DNA of 64,000 bases. It comes from Macrolepiota albuminosa. Its lineage: Eukaryota; Basidiomycota; Agaricomycetes; Agaricales; Agaricaceae. Numbering within the stretch: position 1 is the first letter of the stretch; each line of letters opens with the position of its first letter. Positions 1 through 10,620 of this stretch are shown here, piece after piece. The position numbers and the translations under genes are program-made. The DNA is taken from positions 1,860,001 through 1,924,000 of the forward strand of contig JAMWFC010000082.1 in NCBI GenBank assembly GCA_027475525.1, given 5' to 3'. The notes under the pieces were generated by a model. The model saw nothing but the letters and a program-made list of their open reading frames with translations. It was not told the origin of the DNA and searched no databases.

Positions 1-1902
1 TACATCACTCTCAAAGTAGCACGACAAGCAGTCTGCCACTTTGTTGAGTTCACCTTTAACATAGGTGATGTCGAACTGGTATCTCGACATGTAGTCTATC
101 CACCGTCGCTGGCGCGGCGACAAGTTCACCTGAGTTTTAAAGAACTCAAGGGCCTTGTGGTCCGTTATGATGTGGATGGGGTATCCCATCAGCTTATCCT
201 CCCACTTGAGGAGGGCCTCGAGTATGGCAAGAGTCTCCAGCTCGTGCACCGCATAGTTTTGCTGGGCCGTTGTGAACTTCTTCGACATGAACCCTGCTGG
301 GCGGCACGTCTGCCAGCTGCTTCCCTGGCCGTACATGGCTCCGACGCCTGTCTTGGACGCGTCGCAAATGAGCCATATCGGCTCATCCCGTCTAGGGTCA
401 ATTGGTCGAATCACCGGAGTCTTTGTACAGATCCGTTTGACCATCTCGAAGCACCGCTGGTGCAACGGCCTCCAATTGAACGGTGACCCGTTCTGCGTCA
501 TGGCCATAAGTGGCCCAGTATAGGCTGTGACATTGGGCAAGAAGCTCGATATGTAGTTGACAAGGCCAACGAATCGTTGGATGTCATTGTAGTTTCGGGG
601 CGTGCGCCACTCCCGAATACGATCGAGCTTGTCCTGATCAGGGTGGATACCCTGCTCGTCTATGACATGCCCTAGGCAGTCTATACTCTGAGCGTAGAGC
701 TCACATTTTTTCCACTTCAAGTACAACTTGTACTTGTGCAGTCATTCGAATACGACTCTGAGGTGCTGCTCATGCTCCTCCATGGTATCCGAGTAGATGA
801 ATATGTCATCTAAGTAGACGTGCATGAAACGTCCTATTACGTCTCGGAAGATAGAGGTCATTAGCCTCTGGAAAGTTGCTGGAGCATTGCAGTCTCCAAT
901 CTGCATTATATTGCTCGTGAATGTACCCATGATCGACGCAAATACGGTCTTGGGTACGTCCTTGGTGCGAATGCGCACCTGCTTGTAAGCGTCAGTAAGG
1001 TCAATCTTTGAGCGATACTTCGCCCGAGCCACGTCTTCCCGGATCACCTCTTGATCTGGTAAAGGAGTTACATCCTTTATGGTATTGTCATTGCGCTGAC
1101 GCGCATCAAGAGCTGTTCGAAGGGTTCCATCCTTCTTCGGGATGCACAATAATGGTGCAGCTTGAGCGGTGGTGCATGGGGACCACCATTGAGCATTCAA
1201 ATAGCGATTAGTCTTATCACGTAGCTGCTCCTGGAGGGCATGCGGACAGCGCGGCAAGTGGTACTTATACTGCTTGTTCTCGTCTATGAGATTAATCTCA
1301 TGGTTCACCTCCCTCCATGGCGGGAGCTCCTCCTTGGTCCCATTGACCATGTTGGCAAATTCTTCTTGCCATTGCTGACGCAACCGAGGAATATCTTCCT
1401 CACGAAGGCTTGTCGCCTTCTGTTTCCCCTTCATGCATACCGGGGGAAGTACTTCCACCGTCTCTGAGGGTGGCCGAGGTGGCGGTGCATACTGCTTGCG
1501 CATTGCGAGCACCCGATTGACACTGTCATCAGGTATATGTAGTCTCAGCGGAGCACCCGCTGCCGCTGCCTTATAAGCCACGAGGCTTCTTCCTTCACGT
1601 ACAAGCAAGTACGCTACGGATACCTCATCCGGGGCTGGCTGGCGATACGCTGGTTTGACGGTCATCCGTCTCTGGTGCGCATTTTGTGCACACGTGGCTG
1701 CCACCAGCTCGTTCCACTCTTGCGGCATTCGGGGGTCGTATGCCCAGTCGTACTCCGGTAGGGGGGCTGGTCGCTCCCATAGGGACCGTGTGTCCCCCTC
1801 TTCTGAGGCTTCCGCCTCTCGGATGCTGTCTTTCAAGTCTTCCAACTTGACTCGTGAGGACGTAGGTGGACATGCATCCACTGAGTCCTCCCGTTGTCTC
1901 AC
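1..1902 (-). pseudogene. gypsy G1 pol: reverse transcriptase and RNase H (partial)
   Basis: The frame encodes a linker, then RT with LLCIPKKDGTLR and the catalytic YLDDIF motif, then RNase H with TDHKALEFF near the left edge. The first copy-specific defect is a stop at 742-744, where G3 has CGA (Arg); this is a single C to T change at a CpG. Downstream of it the frame stays open to position 1. RT copies the element RNA and RNase H removes it. Integrase is expected beyond the left edge. The start near 1902 is only the beginning of the open frame; pol may be made by frameshifting from gag-protease. Confidence 0.88.
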
Positions 1903-2091
1903 CTTTTGATGGCGTTTGTCTGGAGGCCTTGCGCCTCAAATCTCAGGAGCGATTATTCGCTCGTTGCTCCTCTTGGAGGCTTGATACTCCTCCTCGCTCA
2001 TCATTACCACGTTGTGGTCTGCGCTCAGTCCAGGCATAGCCTGCACTTCCTCCTCCACATCCTCCACGGCTGGCACTCTGCGCCGGCCAAG

Positions 2092-3977
2092 TCATGGAGA
2101 GTCCTTGCATTTCTCCGTAGTGTGATGATGTCGCAGACAATTATCAGTGTCGTCTGCTGTAGCTTGTTCGGCTGGGATCACTTTCCCATTCACTAGTACC
2201 TGACATTGGTCAAAGTCTAGTATGACTTTGTTACGCCGCATGAATGGCGTTCCCAGTATCATATCGTAGCGATCGAAGTTCGCTACATCCATGTATTCCC
2301 AGCTACGTGAGCCCGGCGTTTGGACATTCACATTTGTCCCATACTGCACCATGGCTCGGCTCCCTACGGTGCCCAGCTGTAACGCCAATGGCGTATCCAA
2401 CTCCTGCACGGATATTCCGTACACATGGGCGAACTGGGGTGTTATGCCCGATGTGGTACTCCCAGAGTCCCATAGGGTCCATGCCTTGTGGCCGTCTACG
2501 TCCACATACGAGACCAGGCACTCCTTGTCTGCTCGTTTCAATGTTGGGCGCTGCAAAGTGCCCTCTGCACAACAAAGGGTCACCTTCTTCATCCGAACTA
2601 CGTTATTCCGTTTGGGATCATTTGTAGACGGCCAATCTGTCATCGCCGCTAGGCACTCAGAGTCGCTGTCGTGACTGTAATACTCATTGTCGTAGACGTC
2701 GTCATATGCCAATCTGTCATCGCCGCTAGGCACTCAGAGTCGCTGTCGTGACTGTAATACTCATTGTCGTAGACGTCGTCATATACGTCGACTGTGACGT
2801 ACTCCTCCCCCTCCACGACCACACTCTCGGGCTCGGCGCCCGATGCCTCCTCTGGGGGCTCCTGGTCGTTTGTGGGGTGCTCCGCCTCAGACTCGGCAGA
2901 TACGTCTCCATCACTCCCACTCGCGGCTGCAGTATGTGCAGCTCGAAGGTGGGTGTGGGGTGTATACCCCTTCCTCGGGGGTCCTGGCTTCGCAGGGCAG
3001 TTGGTAGCGTAGTGGCCTGGTTGGCCACACGCGAAACAAGTCCCCGACTGCCCCGGTGGGTTGGCCGGCTTGAAGTCCGGCCTTGGTTTAGGACGTTCTC
3101 CGTCCGGCGCCCGCTCTGGGCGTGGGCGGCTCCGCCCTCGGTTCGCAGCAGGGGTTCTGCGTACAACAAGCCGCGTGTTGCGGTCACAGTCCAAATCGGT
3201 CTTTTTGGCCAGGAAGGTCCCCACATGCTGACCCCGTGAGGGTGTCCCACCAGGTGGTAGTCGCCTGGGTCCCCCTTTGTGTCCACTCCGATGTTCATAG
3301 TGGTTAGCAGTCTTCAGAGACTGCTCATACCGGATGGCATATGCCACAAATTCTTCCACATCGTTGACTTCTGGGGACAATCCGTCCTCACGTATCAAAT
3401 AGCGGCGCATATCCGCTGGAATGCCATCCAAGAACGTTTTGAGCATTGTATACCCATCCGGGTATACTGCCATGTTCTGGGCATGGTCATTAAGGGTATC
3501 ATAGAACCCTTGTACTCCCAACTTCTCAGTGTACTTGGCGGACTGGAAGTCCCGCCTTGCATCCTGGAGCGTTGAGGGGTGTACAAATTGATCGTACAGT
3601 CCTGTAAGGACTCCTTTAAACGTCCAGTCATATTGGACATGGTTGACGTGCAGTACTGCCCGTCGAAACCAACCCATGGCCTCTCCGGCCAAGAACTCAG
3701 GCAGAACGAAGATTCGTTCTCGTTCCATACGGTCACCTCCGTATAAGCACATGGCAAGATGGGTGCATACATCCATCGCCCAATCTTCCAGGTCGCTGAA
3801 CTTGGACGCGCCTGTATAGGCGCGAATGTGCCTACTGTCTGCTTTACGCAGCTTCACTCCGTCTGGTAACCGTAAGGTTACGCCCAGGGCATCATCGACT
3901 ACTCGATGCAGGCGATCGTGCATGGCTTCACGATGCATTTGAATGGCTTCCCGCTGACCCGGGGATCTAGTCGCCAA
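2092..3977 (-). pseudogene. gypsy G1 gag-protease
   Basis: The protein has a retrotransposon Gag domain (GEAMGWFRRAVLH region, about residues 95-225), a basic linker, a CCHC zinc knuckle (CFACGQPGHYATNC, about residues 316-329), an acidic linker and then an aspartic protease with the DSGSTTSG active-site motif and an ILGTPF flap-side motif near the C-terminus. Gag packages the element RNA in the virus-like particle, and the protease matures the polyprotein. The 77-bp duplication at 2631-2784 splits gag from protease by a frameshift. In G3 the corresponding stretch is one frame, which shows that the split is secondary. The gag frame start given is a non-ATG codon just after the in-frame UGA. 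Confidence 0.85.
2631..2784. repeat. 77-bp tandem duplication
   Basis: Copies at 2631 and 2708, identical. It separates gag from protease in G1. Confidence 0.97.
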
Positions 3978-4263
3978 ATCAGCGGCATGGGGAAGTGACT
4001 TCCCCCGTCCACCTTGCGGCGGACGTCCCGAGCCTCCTCAACTGTGGGCATAATTGCCCTCGTCTCGAGGAATCGACCTAGGGTCGTCATCCCGGCCGTT
4101 ACCAGGGACATCACGTCTCGTGGTGCCATCTTGATCATGATCGTTGCGCCGCCCTGGACCTGGAGAAGCTTGATTCTCCTGACCCTGCGTGACGAATTGA
4201 CGACGCATCTCGTCAATGGGCTTAGTGCCCTCGAATACGATGCCCTGATCGTCGATGAGGGAC

Positions 4264-4417
4264 TGTCCCTTAGTCCTGAGGTCACCATTGCGCATACGTT
4301 GATACGCGACTCTGTCGCTCAACGTTTCGGCCATGGGCACTGTCCCTTAGTCCTGAGGTCACCATTGCGCATACGTTGATACGCGACTCTGTCGCTCAAC
4401 GTTTCGGCCATGGGCAC
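4264..4417. repeat. 77-bp tandem duplication
   Basis: Copies at 4264 and 4341, identical, in the N-terminal gag region of G1. Confidence 0.97.
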
Positions 4418-4903
4418 GCACGGCATCACGGATGCCTCGCTTTCCACTTTGAGCACAGTGCTATCGTGCCCATCCGGACCTGACATATCTGTCCTACGGT
4501 CATGGTTATGCATGTGCGGGGGCTCCTCACGCCACCCTTGTCCTGCTGGAGTATAAAAAGTACTCACCGGTCTTACTTCGGGCACTTCTTGCGCCCGTGC
4601 TAGTGCCTCCACTAGCTCGATTCCGACGTCTTGATTGCGTCGTGCCGAGCATTCCTCGGACGTGTGGCTCCAGGGGGTCGAGACCCCCGATTGCCATGTG
4701 GCCTTACGCTGCACATACATTTGCAGCTCCATAGTGAGCACTCTCACCATCAAGTCAGTATATTTCGTACTGAATACATTGGGCACTTCGTGCCCTTGTC
4801 GCCTAAGTGCTACTATATGGGCTGACGCGTAGCGCTCGAGTCGCGCTTGGGTGGTGTATTTCATCACCTCTGGGTGCAAGTCCCAGAACACCCGCAAGCG
4901 CAT

Positions 4904-5057
4904 GGTGTACGCGGTTTTCAGCCGCTGTTCCTCTGCTCCGACGTCGTTGTCACTTGACGACTCCATCACCTCCTCTGGAAGGTGTACGCGGTTTTCAGCC
5001 GCTGTTCCTCTGCTCCGACGTCGTTGTCACTTGACGACTCCATCACCTCCTCTGGAA
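4904..5057. repeat. 77-bp tandem duplication
   Basis: Copies at 4904 and 4981, identical, in the acidic segment of the G1 N-terminal gag region. Confidence 0.97.
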
Positions 5058-5699
5058 GCTCTACAACCTCCGGAGCTTCCTCCACTGCTGGTGTGCGCGG
5101 AAATCGATCTTCTGCGCGGTATCCTTCAGGCCTTGCAGCCTCCTCCGGTACCTCTTCTAAGCGGGCTTCCGCTACTTTAGAAGGCATTGGACCCGCTGTG
5201 GACCGCCTGGTCCCACTGCTCCGGCTCGCGGGGAGGGCTCTCCCAGTCCGTACTGACGACTCGGCATCTCCTGGGGCGCCATAGGCGCCGGTCGACTGTC
5301 GGCCATCCTGCGGGGGTCCTTTGGACGCCAACCGGCTAGACCGTCGCGGTCCTCCTGGCAGCTGCGTAACTGGGGGCGTTAATCCCCCAGGCATCTTGTC
5401 CTGGAGGCGTTGCGGACCGTCCTGCTGTGAGCTTTCAGCTCTCCAGGCCTCGCTCTCATTCCCGGCCAGGTCGGCACTCTGACCTTGGTCTCGAGCCTTG
5501 GGTCTTACCTGACCCGCATTGGACGCTGACGCGTCCTGGATGTCTGCTGGGTCTCCCCGTAGGTCGTGGGCATTTCGCCCGCCGTCAGTGGGCGCTGCAG
5601 GTATGGGATTACTCATCGGTCCCCTGTTTGAAATTTGCACGGTGTGGCTGTGCAAGAAGCTTGAGAAGCTGATAGAGTTCTGTCAACGAACTCTACGAC

Positions 5700-5982
5700 T
5701 GACGTCGGATGCTAGGCAATAGATCCTAGCTGGCGGATTCAAAAAAATATAACAAAGTTACAAGGATTTGTGAGCTTAATGTTCACACTGCACAGAATCA
5801 GACCAGTCCGGTCTATTGACTATGTAGTACAAACAAAAGATAAGCTGCTTTGTAAGCAGCTGGTAAACTAATTTATATAATAATGTAAATTAATATTATA
5901 TTATAATAAATATAATATAATAGTATCTACTGTAAGGTAAGTAAAGCTATGTGGCCAACGCCACATAGCGGACTACGCTACA
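5700..5982 (-). repeat. 5' LTR of gypsy G1
   Basis: The outer end begins TGTAGCGTAGTCC when read on the minus strand from 5982 and matches the LTR start of G3 at 57407. Near that end is a palindrome around TGTGGCGTTGGCCACA, then an AT-rich stretch with a TATA-like TATAAATTAG. The inner boundary is not certain because I could not identify a primer binding site; 5700 is approximate. Confidence 0.7.
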
Positions 5983-7464
5983 AAGTAGCAAGGTGTGGTG
6001 AGATGTCAACAGTGGTGCAAAGAATAAGTGGTGCTATAAAGTGGTTCAGAAGTAATTATAGGCTGTAGCTACAAGTTATTAGTATAAAAATATAGAAAAA
6101 TTAGTGCCAGAAGTGCTAGAGCATGCTTCTTCTGGTGGTACTAGTGGGCTAATGTGAGGTGCAGGTATTGGTGCTATCTGTAGCCAGCTGTAATAGGAGC
6201 TCATTAGTGTAGACTGCGTCTTGAGCCTCACAGGATGGTACAGGAGGCAGAGTTGGAATATGAAAAGACATATTAGCCAGGTAAAATCAGAGAGAAGAGA
6301 TAAAGTCCAAACTTATGTGCCAGGACTATAAAACAAAATTAGGGGAATGCACAGACCACTTGTCACAAAAACAGTAATAGTAGCTATATTTGGTAACTGA
6401 AGACAGTTAATTTTTTAGTTGGGATGAGATGATAGAATCCTATATAGGATCAGTGCATCAATAGCAGGCCACAGCAGCACAGCACTAGCTTGAGATATCT
6501 TAGTGTGCATGATTTGACCAATTGTAGCAATATTTGATAGCTGTATATGGCAAGAAGCAGATTCAATCAATAATAGTGCTGATAGCAGACAGAATGACAA
6601 CTGACAAATAGCATCAATCACTGATGACAGCACTTAGTGAGAAGACTGATGATCTATCAAAAATGATAAACAGCTTGGTATTTGACTTTGGCATTTGACA
6701 GCACTTAGTGCCTCAATTTAGTGTCTGACATTACTTAGCATATTAGACAGACAGCAGGTTTGATGGATTGATAATTTAGCATTGCAATCTGCCACCTGGC
6801 ACTGCTAAGCATGTTGAATAAATAATAGATATCTAAAACCATTGGAGCTACCCCATAAAATTTTCCAGTTCACTGTACTTTGACATTATTAGTCACTTGG
6901 CAATGGTGAGCTCCATGTAGTATAAAAAGTACTTACCAACTTGTGCATAAGCAGCAGAACAGAGTTTCTTGACTCTACACACTTTAGTCTACTCTATAAT
7001 TTAGATCTTGTTGTAATTGGCAATGTCAAATAGTTGGCAGTTGTTGATTATTGCCAGTCAATGTAACTTTTGTGCCTCACATTTATGGCAGGCATTAATG
7101 TTGCTTAGAAGTTACTAAGCTCGCCATGTTCTTGCTGTTTGTTTTACTGCATTTAGCTTACTGCTTGTTCCACAGATGCCTTGACCTTTAGTACTTTACC
7201 ATTGCTGATCTCTCCTTTTCTGCTTTTTACCACTTTACAGACATGATCTCTGGAACCTGCCTGGGACTCCCTCTATTATATTTAGCATGCTCAATGCAGA
7301 TTTTTGGATCAGTAACAGTATTCCAACATTTGTTACTGATCAAACTTTGGACGTCATCAATTTTTATTTTCTTTTTAATTATATCTTGTTTTTTTACCGT
7401 TTGAGCTGATATGTGCACTTGCACACTAAGTTGCTGTAAGACTAGACATGACAGGTGTCTACAC
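5983..7464. other. AT-rich, CpG-poor stretch without a recognised gene
   Basis: I see only short, low-quality reading frames and many TpG/CpA dinucleotides, the look of old deaminated repeat DNA. The motif CAGCACTTAGTG and variants recur near 6.63-6.74 kb. No domain, RNA gene or clear element boundary was recognised. Confidence 0.5.
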
Positions 7465-7466
7465 TA

Positions 7467-7687
7467 TACTGGCTTAAAAAACTGCCCCAATGTTTGGCCT
7501 TTTTGAAAGGATTCATAAGGTGTGCAACAATTATCTAAGCAAAAGATTGTAGAAAATCACATGACATACAACCACATCCTGGCTTTATAATGATGTGTAG
7601 ATCATATGATTTGAACAAGAACTCACCTATTAATAAATCAAACAAAATATTCAATCATTGGGGCAGTTTTTTAACTCACTTTAATTT
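7467..7687 (+). repeat. left terminal inverted repeat of Tc1-like element
   Basis: It pairs with 8850-9071 over about 220 bp with scattered mismatches. The outer border has ACTGCCCCAATG and the inner border the inverted CATTGGGGCAGT. Confidence 0.88.
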
Positions 7688-7869
7688 TTATATTTTTCCA
7701 ATACTTTTCAGCAGTAGAAGATGGAAACACCTTGTGAAAAATATAAACAATGTTATTTGACCTTGTTGATATTAATTTGACATGTTCAACTTCAATCAAT
7801 CACTTTTTTAACATTCTACCACCATCATGCAACCTATTTCTGCTGTCGATCACTCTTCTGTTGCTTTTC

Positions 7870-8844
7870 TCCTCAATGAGAGGTATTTTCAGCATCAAAT
7901 ACAAGCAAAAACTGGCCTGGAAAAGGGCACTGTGGGAAGGATCGGCAAGAACTGAAGAGCAACAAAGAGAATCATCCTGAAAGTCATTCTTCTAAGCTTA
8001 CAGCACGTGACAAACAGTCTATTATTTGCCAAATTACTACTGGGAAGCTAGATAATGCTGTTCAAGCTACACAGTTCATTAATTCTGTCATCTCCAGCCC
8101 TGTCAATTCTCAGACAGTCAGGAATGCATTGAAGGAGGCAGGTTTTTGCTCAGCAACAAAGAAGAAAGTTTCCATGCTCAAGGCTACTCATTGTGCAAAC
8201 TGGCTCAGGTTTGCTCAGTATTATGAAAACTAGACAGTGGAGGATTGGAAAAGGATTTTGTGAAGTGATGAGACAAAGATTAATTGGATTGGATCAGATG
8301 GGAAGGTGTATGTGTGGAAAATTCCAGGAGAACTACTATTTGACTGCATCACTACACCAACTGTTATGCATGGAGGAAGAAACAATTTAATGATATGAGG
8401 CTGTATGAGTTGGAATGAAGTAGAGAAGCTCATAAAAGTTCAAGAAAAGATGCATGCTGCACAGTATTGTGAGATTTTGGATGAGAGAGTGGTGGAAAGC
8501 TTTGAAAAGTTGGAAATGGAGAAGAAAGAACAATATTTTCAGCAGGACAATGACTCAAAACACAACTCCAAACAGGCAACAACCTGGTTTCCTGATAACA
8601 ACATCATTGTGATATCCTGGCCTGCCCAATCTCCTGACCTCAATCCCATTGAACACCTCTGAGTTTACATCAAGCACAAACTTTTGGAGAATGAGGTATC
8701 CTTTAAAAAGTGCATGAGTTGTGGGAGAGAGTAGTTAAGGAGTGGAATGAAATACTATCAGAGATATGCCAAAGCCTTATAGAAAGCATGCCTAGAAAGA
8801 TCAAAGCAGTTATAAAGGCAAATAGAGGCCATACCAAGTACTAG
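7870..8844 (+). pseudogene. Tc1-like transposase pseudogene
   Basis: Reading through breaks, I see an N-terminal helix-turn-helix-like part (GLEKGTVGRIGK), the first Asp in SDETKIN (about 8267), the second Asp in QQDNDSKHNSK (about 8545), the C-terminal PDLNPIEHL (about 8635) and the end RGHTKY before the stop at 8842-8844. The family catalyses cut-and-paste transposition at TA. Four in-frame stops in the catalytic half sit where Trp is expected (YENW, LWSDE, MIWGC, EHLW): one TAG and three TGA, each a single G to A change from TGG. There are also small frameshifts near 7945 and 8710. The copy is dead. Confidence 0.88.
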
Positions 8845-8849
8845 ATATG

Positions 8850-9071
8850 AAAATTAGAGTGGGTTAAGAAACTGCTCCAATGATTGAATATTTTGTTTGA
8901 TTTATTAATATGTGAGTTCTTATCCAAATCACATGATCTATACATCATTATGAAGCCAGGATGCAGTTGTATGTCATATGATCTTTTACAATTTTTTGCT
9001 TAGATAATTGTTGCACACCATGTGAATTTTTTTAAAAAGGCCAAATATTGGGACAGTTTTTTGAGCCAGTA
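8850..9071 (-). repeat. right terminal inverted repeat of Tc1-like element
   Basis: This is the inverted partner of 7467-7687. It ends GCCAGTA directly before the TA duplication at 9072-9073. Confidence 0.88.
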
Positions 9072-9450
9072 TAGACACTACTGCTATGCTCTGTGTTACT
9101 AACTTCCTACAGATATGCAGTGTGCATTATCACCTGATTTCATGCACTTTTGTGCATCTTCATAGCTCCACCTCTCATATAAGACTAAGTATTTGGTTTT
9201 ATTGAGGGGTATGTAATGGAGTGTCACACTTATTACATGCATCAACAATGCTGTTACTATGTTACTATTAGATATCTACCTACGCTAACATGTAGCTATG
9301 ATCGCATCTGTTACAATGGATCACGGTAGACCTAGCCGGGCTAAATAAGACTTCTAACTACTTAAAGGGCAAGTGGGGTAGCATCAAAACCCTGGGGGGA
9401 AAGCTTGCCACCACTGCGATCAAAATACACTTCGCTGCGCACTTGGTATA

Positions 9451-10620
9451 CTAACAAGAGATCGACGCCTCCCTTGCCACCAGATGCTGTGCCTGTCCCC
9501 ATATACGCCCGGTCAAGCGGATTGAGTGTGTGTGCCACGACGACGCAATAAAGTGGGCTCGCCGTCTAAGGTCCAATGGGAGACTGACCAGACCGCCCTC
9601 CCAGAGTATTGCCAAAGTATCTGGTACCTGCCCTAAAAAGAATGCGGAATAGTGCAGAGGCCACACAAGCGGGTTATCCCGGAATAAAGACTTAGCGGCG
9701 TTTAGCAACCTCGCTGCGACCTCATGTGTTATCAACCCCTTCTCAACCATGTCCTGACCCGCGTCGGAGGTAAGTTGTACCACCGCTTTGAGCGCATCCT
9801 GCCTGTAGGGTTCAAAGTGAGGGCATTCAACGAAGATGTGGTGCTCATCCTCAATTGCTCCTGAGCAGGCGAACCGGCACCGGTCTGACGCCGCTTTCCC
9901 TCAGGAGTGCAAACGAAGAGCCATAGGGAGTTGGCCCGATCGAGCGTACAGTTGGACCACTGCTGAGAAGCACGATATTGAGCGTAAGTAGAGGTACTCA
10001 GGAGGGGCCGTGAGGTCGTAGACGAGGCGCCTTAGACATAGTCCTGGACTGAATTCCGAGACCTGTGCTGTGTTAGCTGCATATAATCGATCAACAAAGC
10101 TCCTGATGTTCGATTCAATCCATCCATCTGCGTTGCTGTAAAAGGTGTAAGGGTCCATATAAAAGGAGGGAACTGGGGCATAGGGAGTGTCTCTGCCAGT
10201 CTGGGCCTGAACCGCTAGACGGTCTGCTTCGTGGTTCAGGAGAGATGGCAGTGACGATATCTTCGCGTGACCTTGAGTGTAACGAATCTTGGCTTGTTTG
10301 TCTGAGAGTAGATGGAGGATCCAGCGGTAGTACGATTGGCCGTTCATATGCCTCAAGTGTGCCCCTATATTCGCGTCAGTGAGACTGTCCTCGATTAGCC
10401 TAACAGAGTTAAGATGGTCAGTATGTATAATGTCGTCGTCTTTGCCCCCTTCGCCAGTTAGTACTAAGCCAGCGATGAGGCCTATTAGTTCACCCTGTAA
10501 AATGGAGATGTTGCGCCCAGATAGTTTAAGAACCACTGTTCTTAGCCAGCGATGAGGCCTATTAGTTCACCCTGTAAAATGGAGATGTTGCGCCCAGATA
10601 GTTTAAGAACCACTGTTCTT
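9451..10620 (-). pseudogene. LINE RNase H and C-terminal zinc finger
   Basis: RNase H motifs are ILQGELIGLIAG (Glu), IHTDHLNSV (Asp) and LNHEADRLAV (final Asp). A UGA at 9901-9903 interrupts the frame, which then continues with a finger of the pattern C-x3-C-x(8)-H-x4-C (CRFACSG ... HHIFVEC, about 9840-9885) common at LINE C-termini, and ends at 9451. RNase H removes the RNA strand after copying. The duplication at 10467-10620 repeats the ILQGELIG part and shifts the frame. Confidence 0.83.
10467..10620. repeat. 77-bp tandem duplication
   Basis: Copies at 10467 and 10544, identical, in the LINE RNase H. Confidence 0.97.

Larger units (their letters stand above)
4038..5655 (-). pseudogene. 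gypsy G1 Gag N-terminal region
   Basis: This is a Pro/Ser/Glu-rich N-terminal extension followed by a region of predicted helices. It starts near 5655 (several Met codons close together, so the exact start is open) and ends at a UGA at 4038-4040. The frame is then open again without interruption into gag 60 nt later, so the UGA is an in-frame stop inside one long gag frame. The same stop sits at the same place in G3. Two 77-bp duplications (4264, 4904) shift the frame; without them the frame is continuous. I do not recognise a domain in it. An N-terminal extension of roughly 480 residues is long for a fungal gypsy Gag. Confidence 0.7.
1..5982 (-). mobile_element. Ty3/gypsy LTR retrotransposon, copy G1 (3' part outside window)
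   Basis: The element reads right to left: 5' LTR at about 5.7-5.98 kb, a long N-terminal gag reading frame, gag with a CCHC knuckle, aspartic protease, then RT and RNase H running off the left edge. Integrase and the 3' LTR would lie outside the window. It is a near-identical inverted copy of G3 (57407 onward): position 1 here matches about 63692 there. Domain order PR-RT-RNase H is that of Ty3/gypsy. Three 77-bp tandem duplications and one CGA to TGA nonsense change break the frames. CpG content is high, so it is a young copy compared with the AT-rich repeats next to it. Confidence 0.93.
7467..9071 (+). mobile_element. Tc1/mariner-like DNA transposon (inactive)
   Basis: The two ends are inverted copies starting TACTGGCTYAAAAAACTG, about 221 bp long, and the element is flanked by TA (7465-7466 and 9072-9073), the target site of this superfamily. 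Inside lies a degenerate transposase with DDE-type motifs. Each end also contains its own inverted pair of the ACTGCCCCAAT/ATTGGGGCAGT motif, at the outer and inner border; these could be transposase binding sites. Total length is 1605 bp, normal for a fungal Tc1-like element with long ends. Confidence 0.92.

Noticed and set aside
8180..8665. UGA read as tryptophan (alternative code) in the Tc1-like transposase
   Set aside because: One of the four sites is TAG, TGG is also used for Trp in the same gene, and frameshifts are present. Mutation explains it better.
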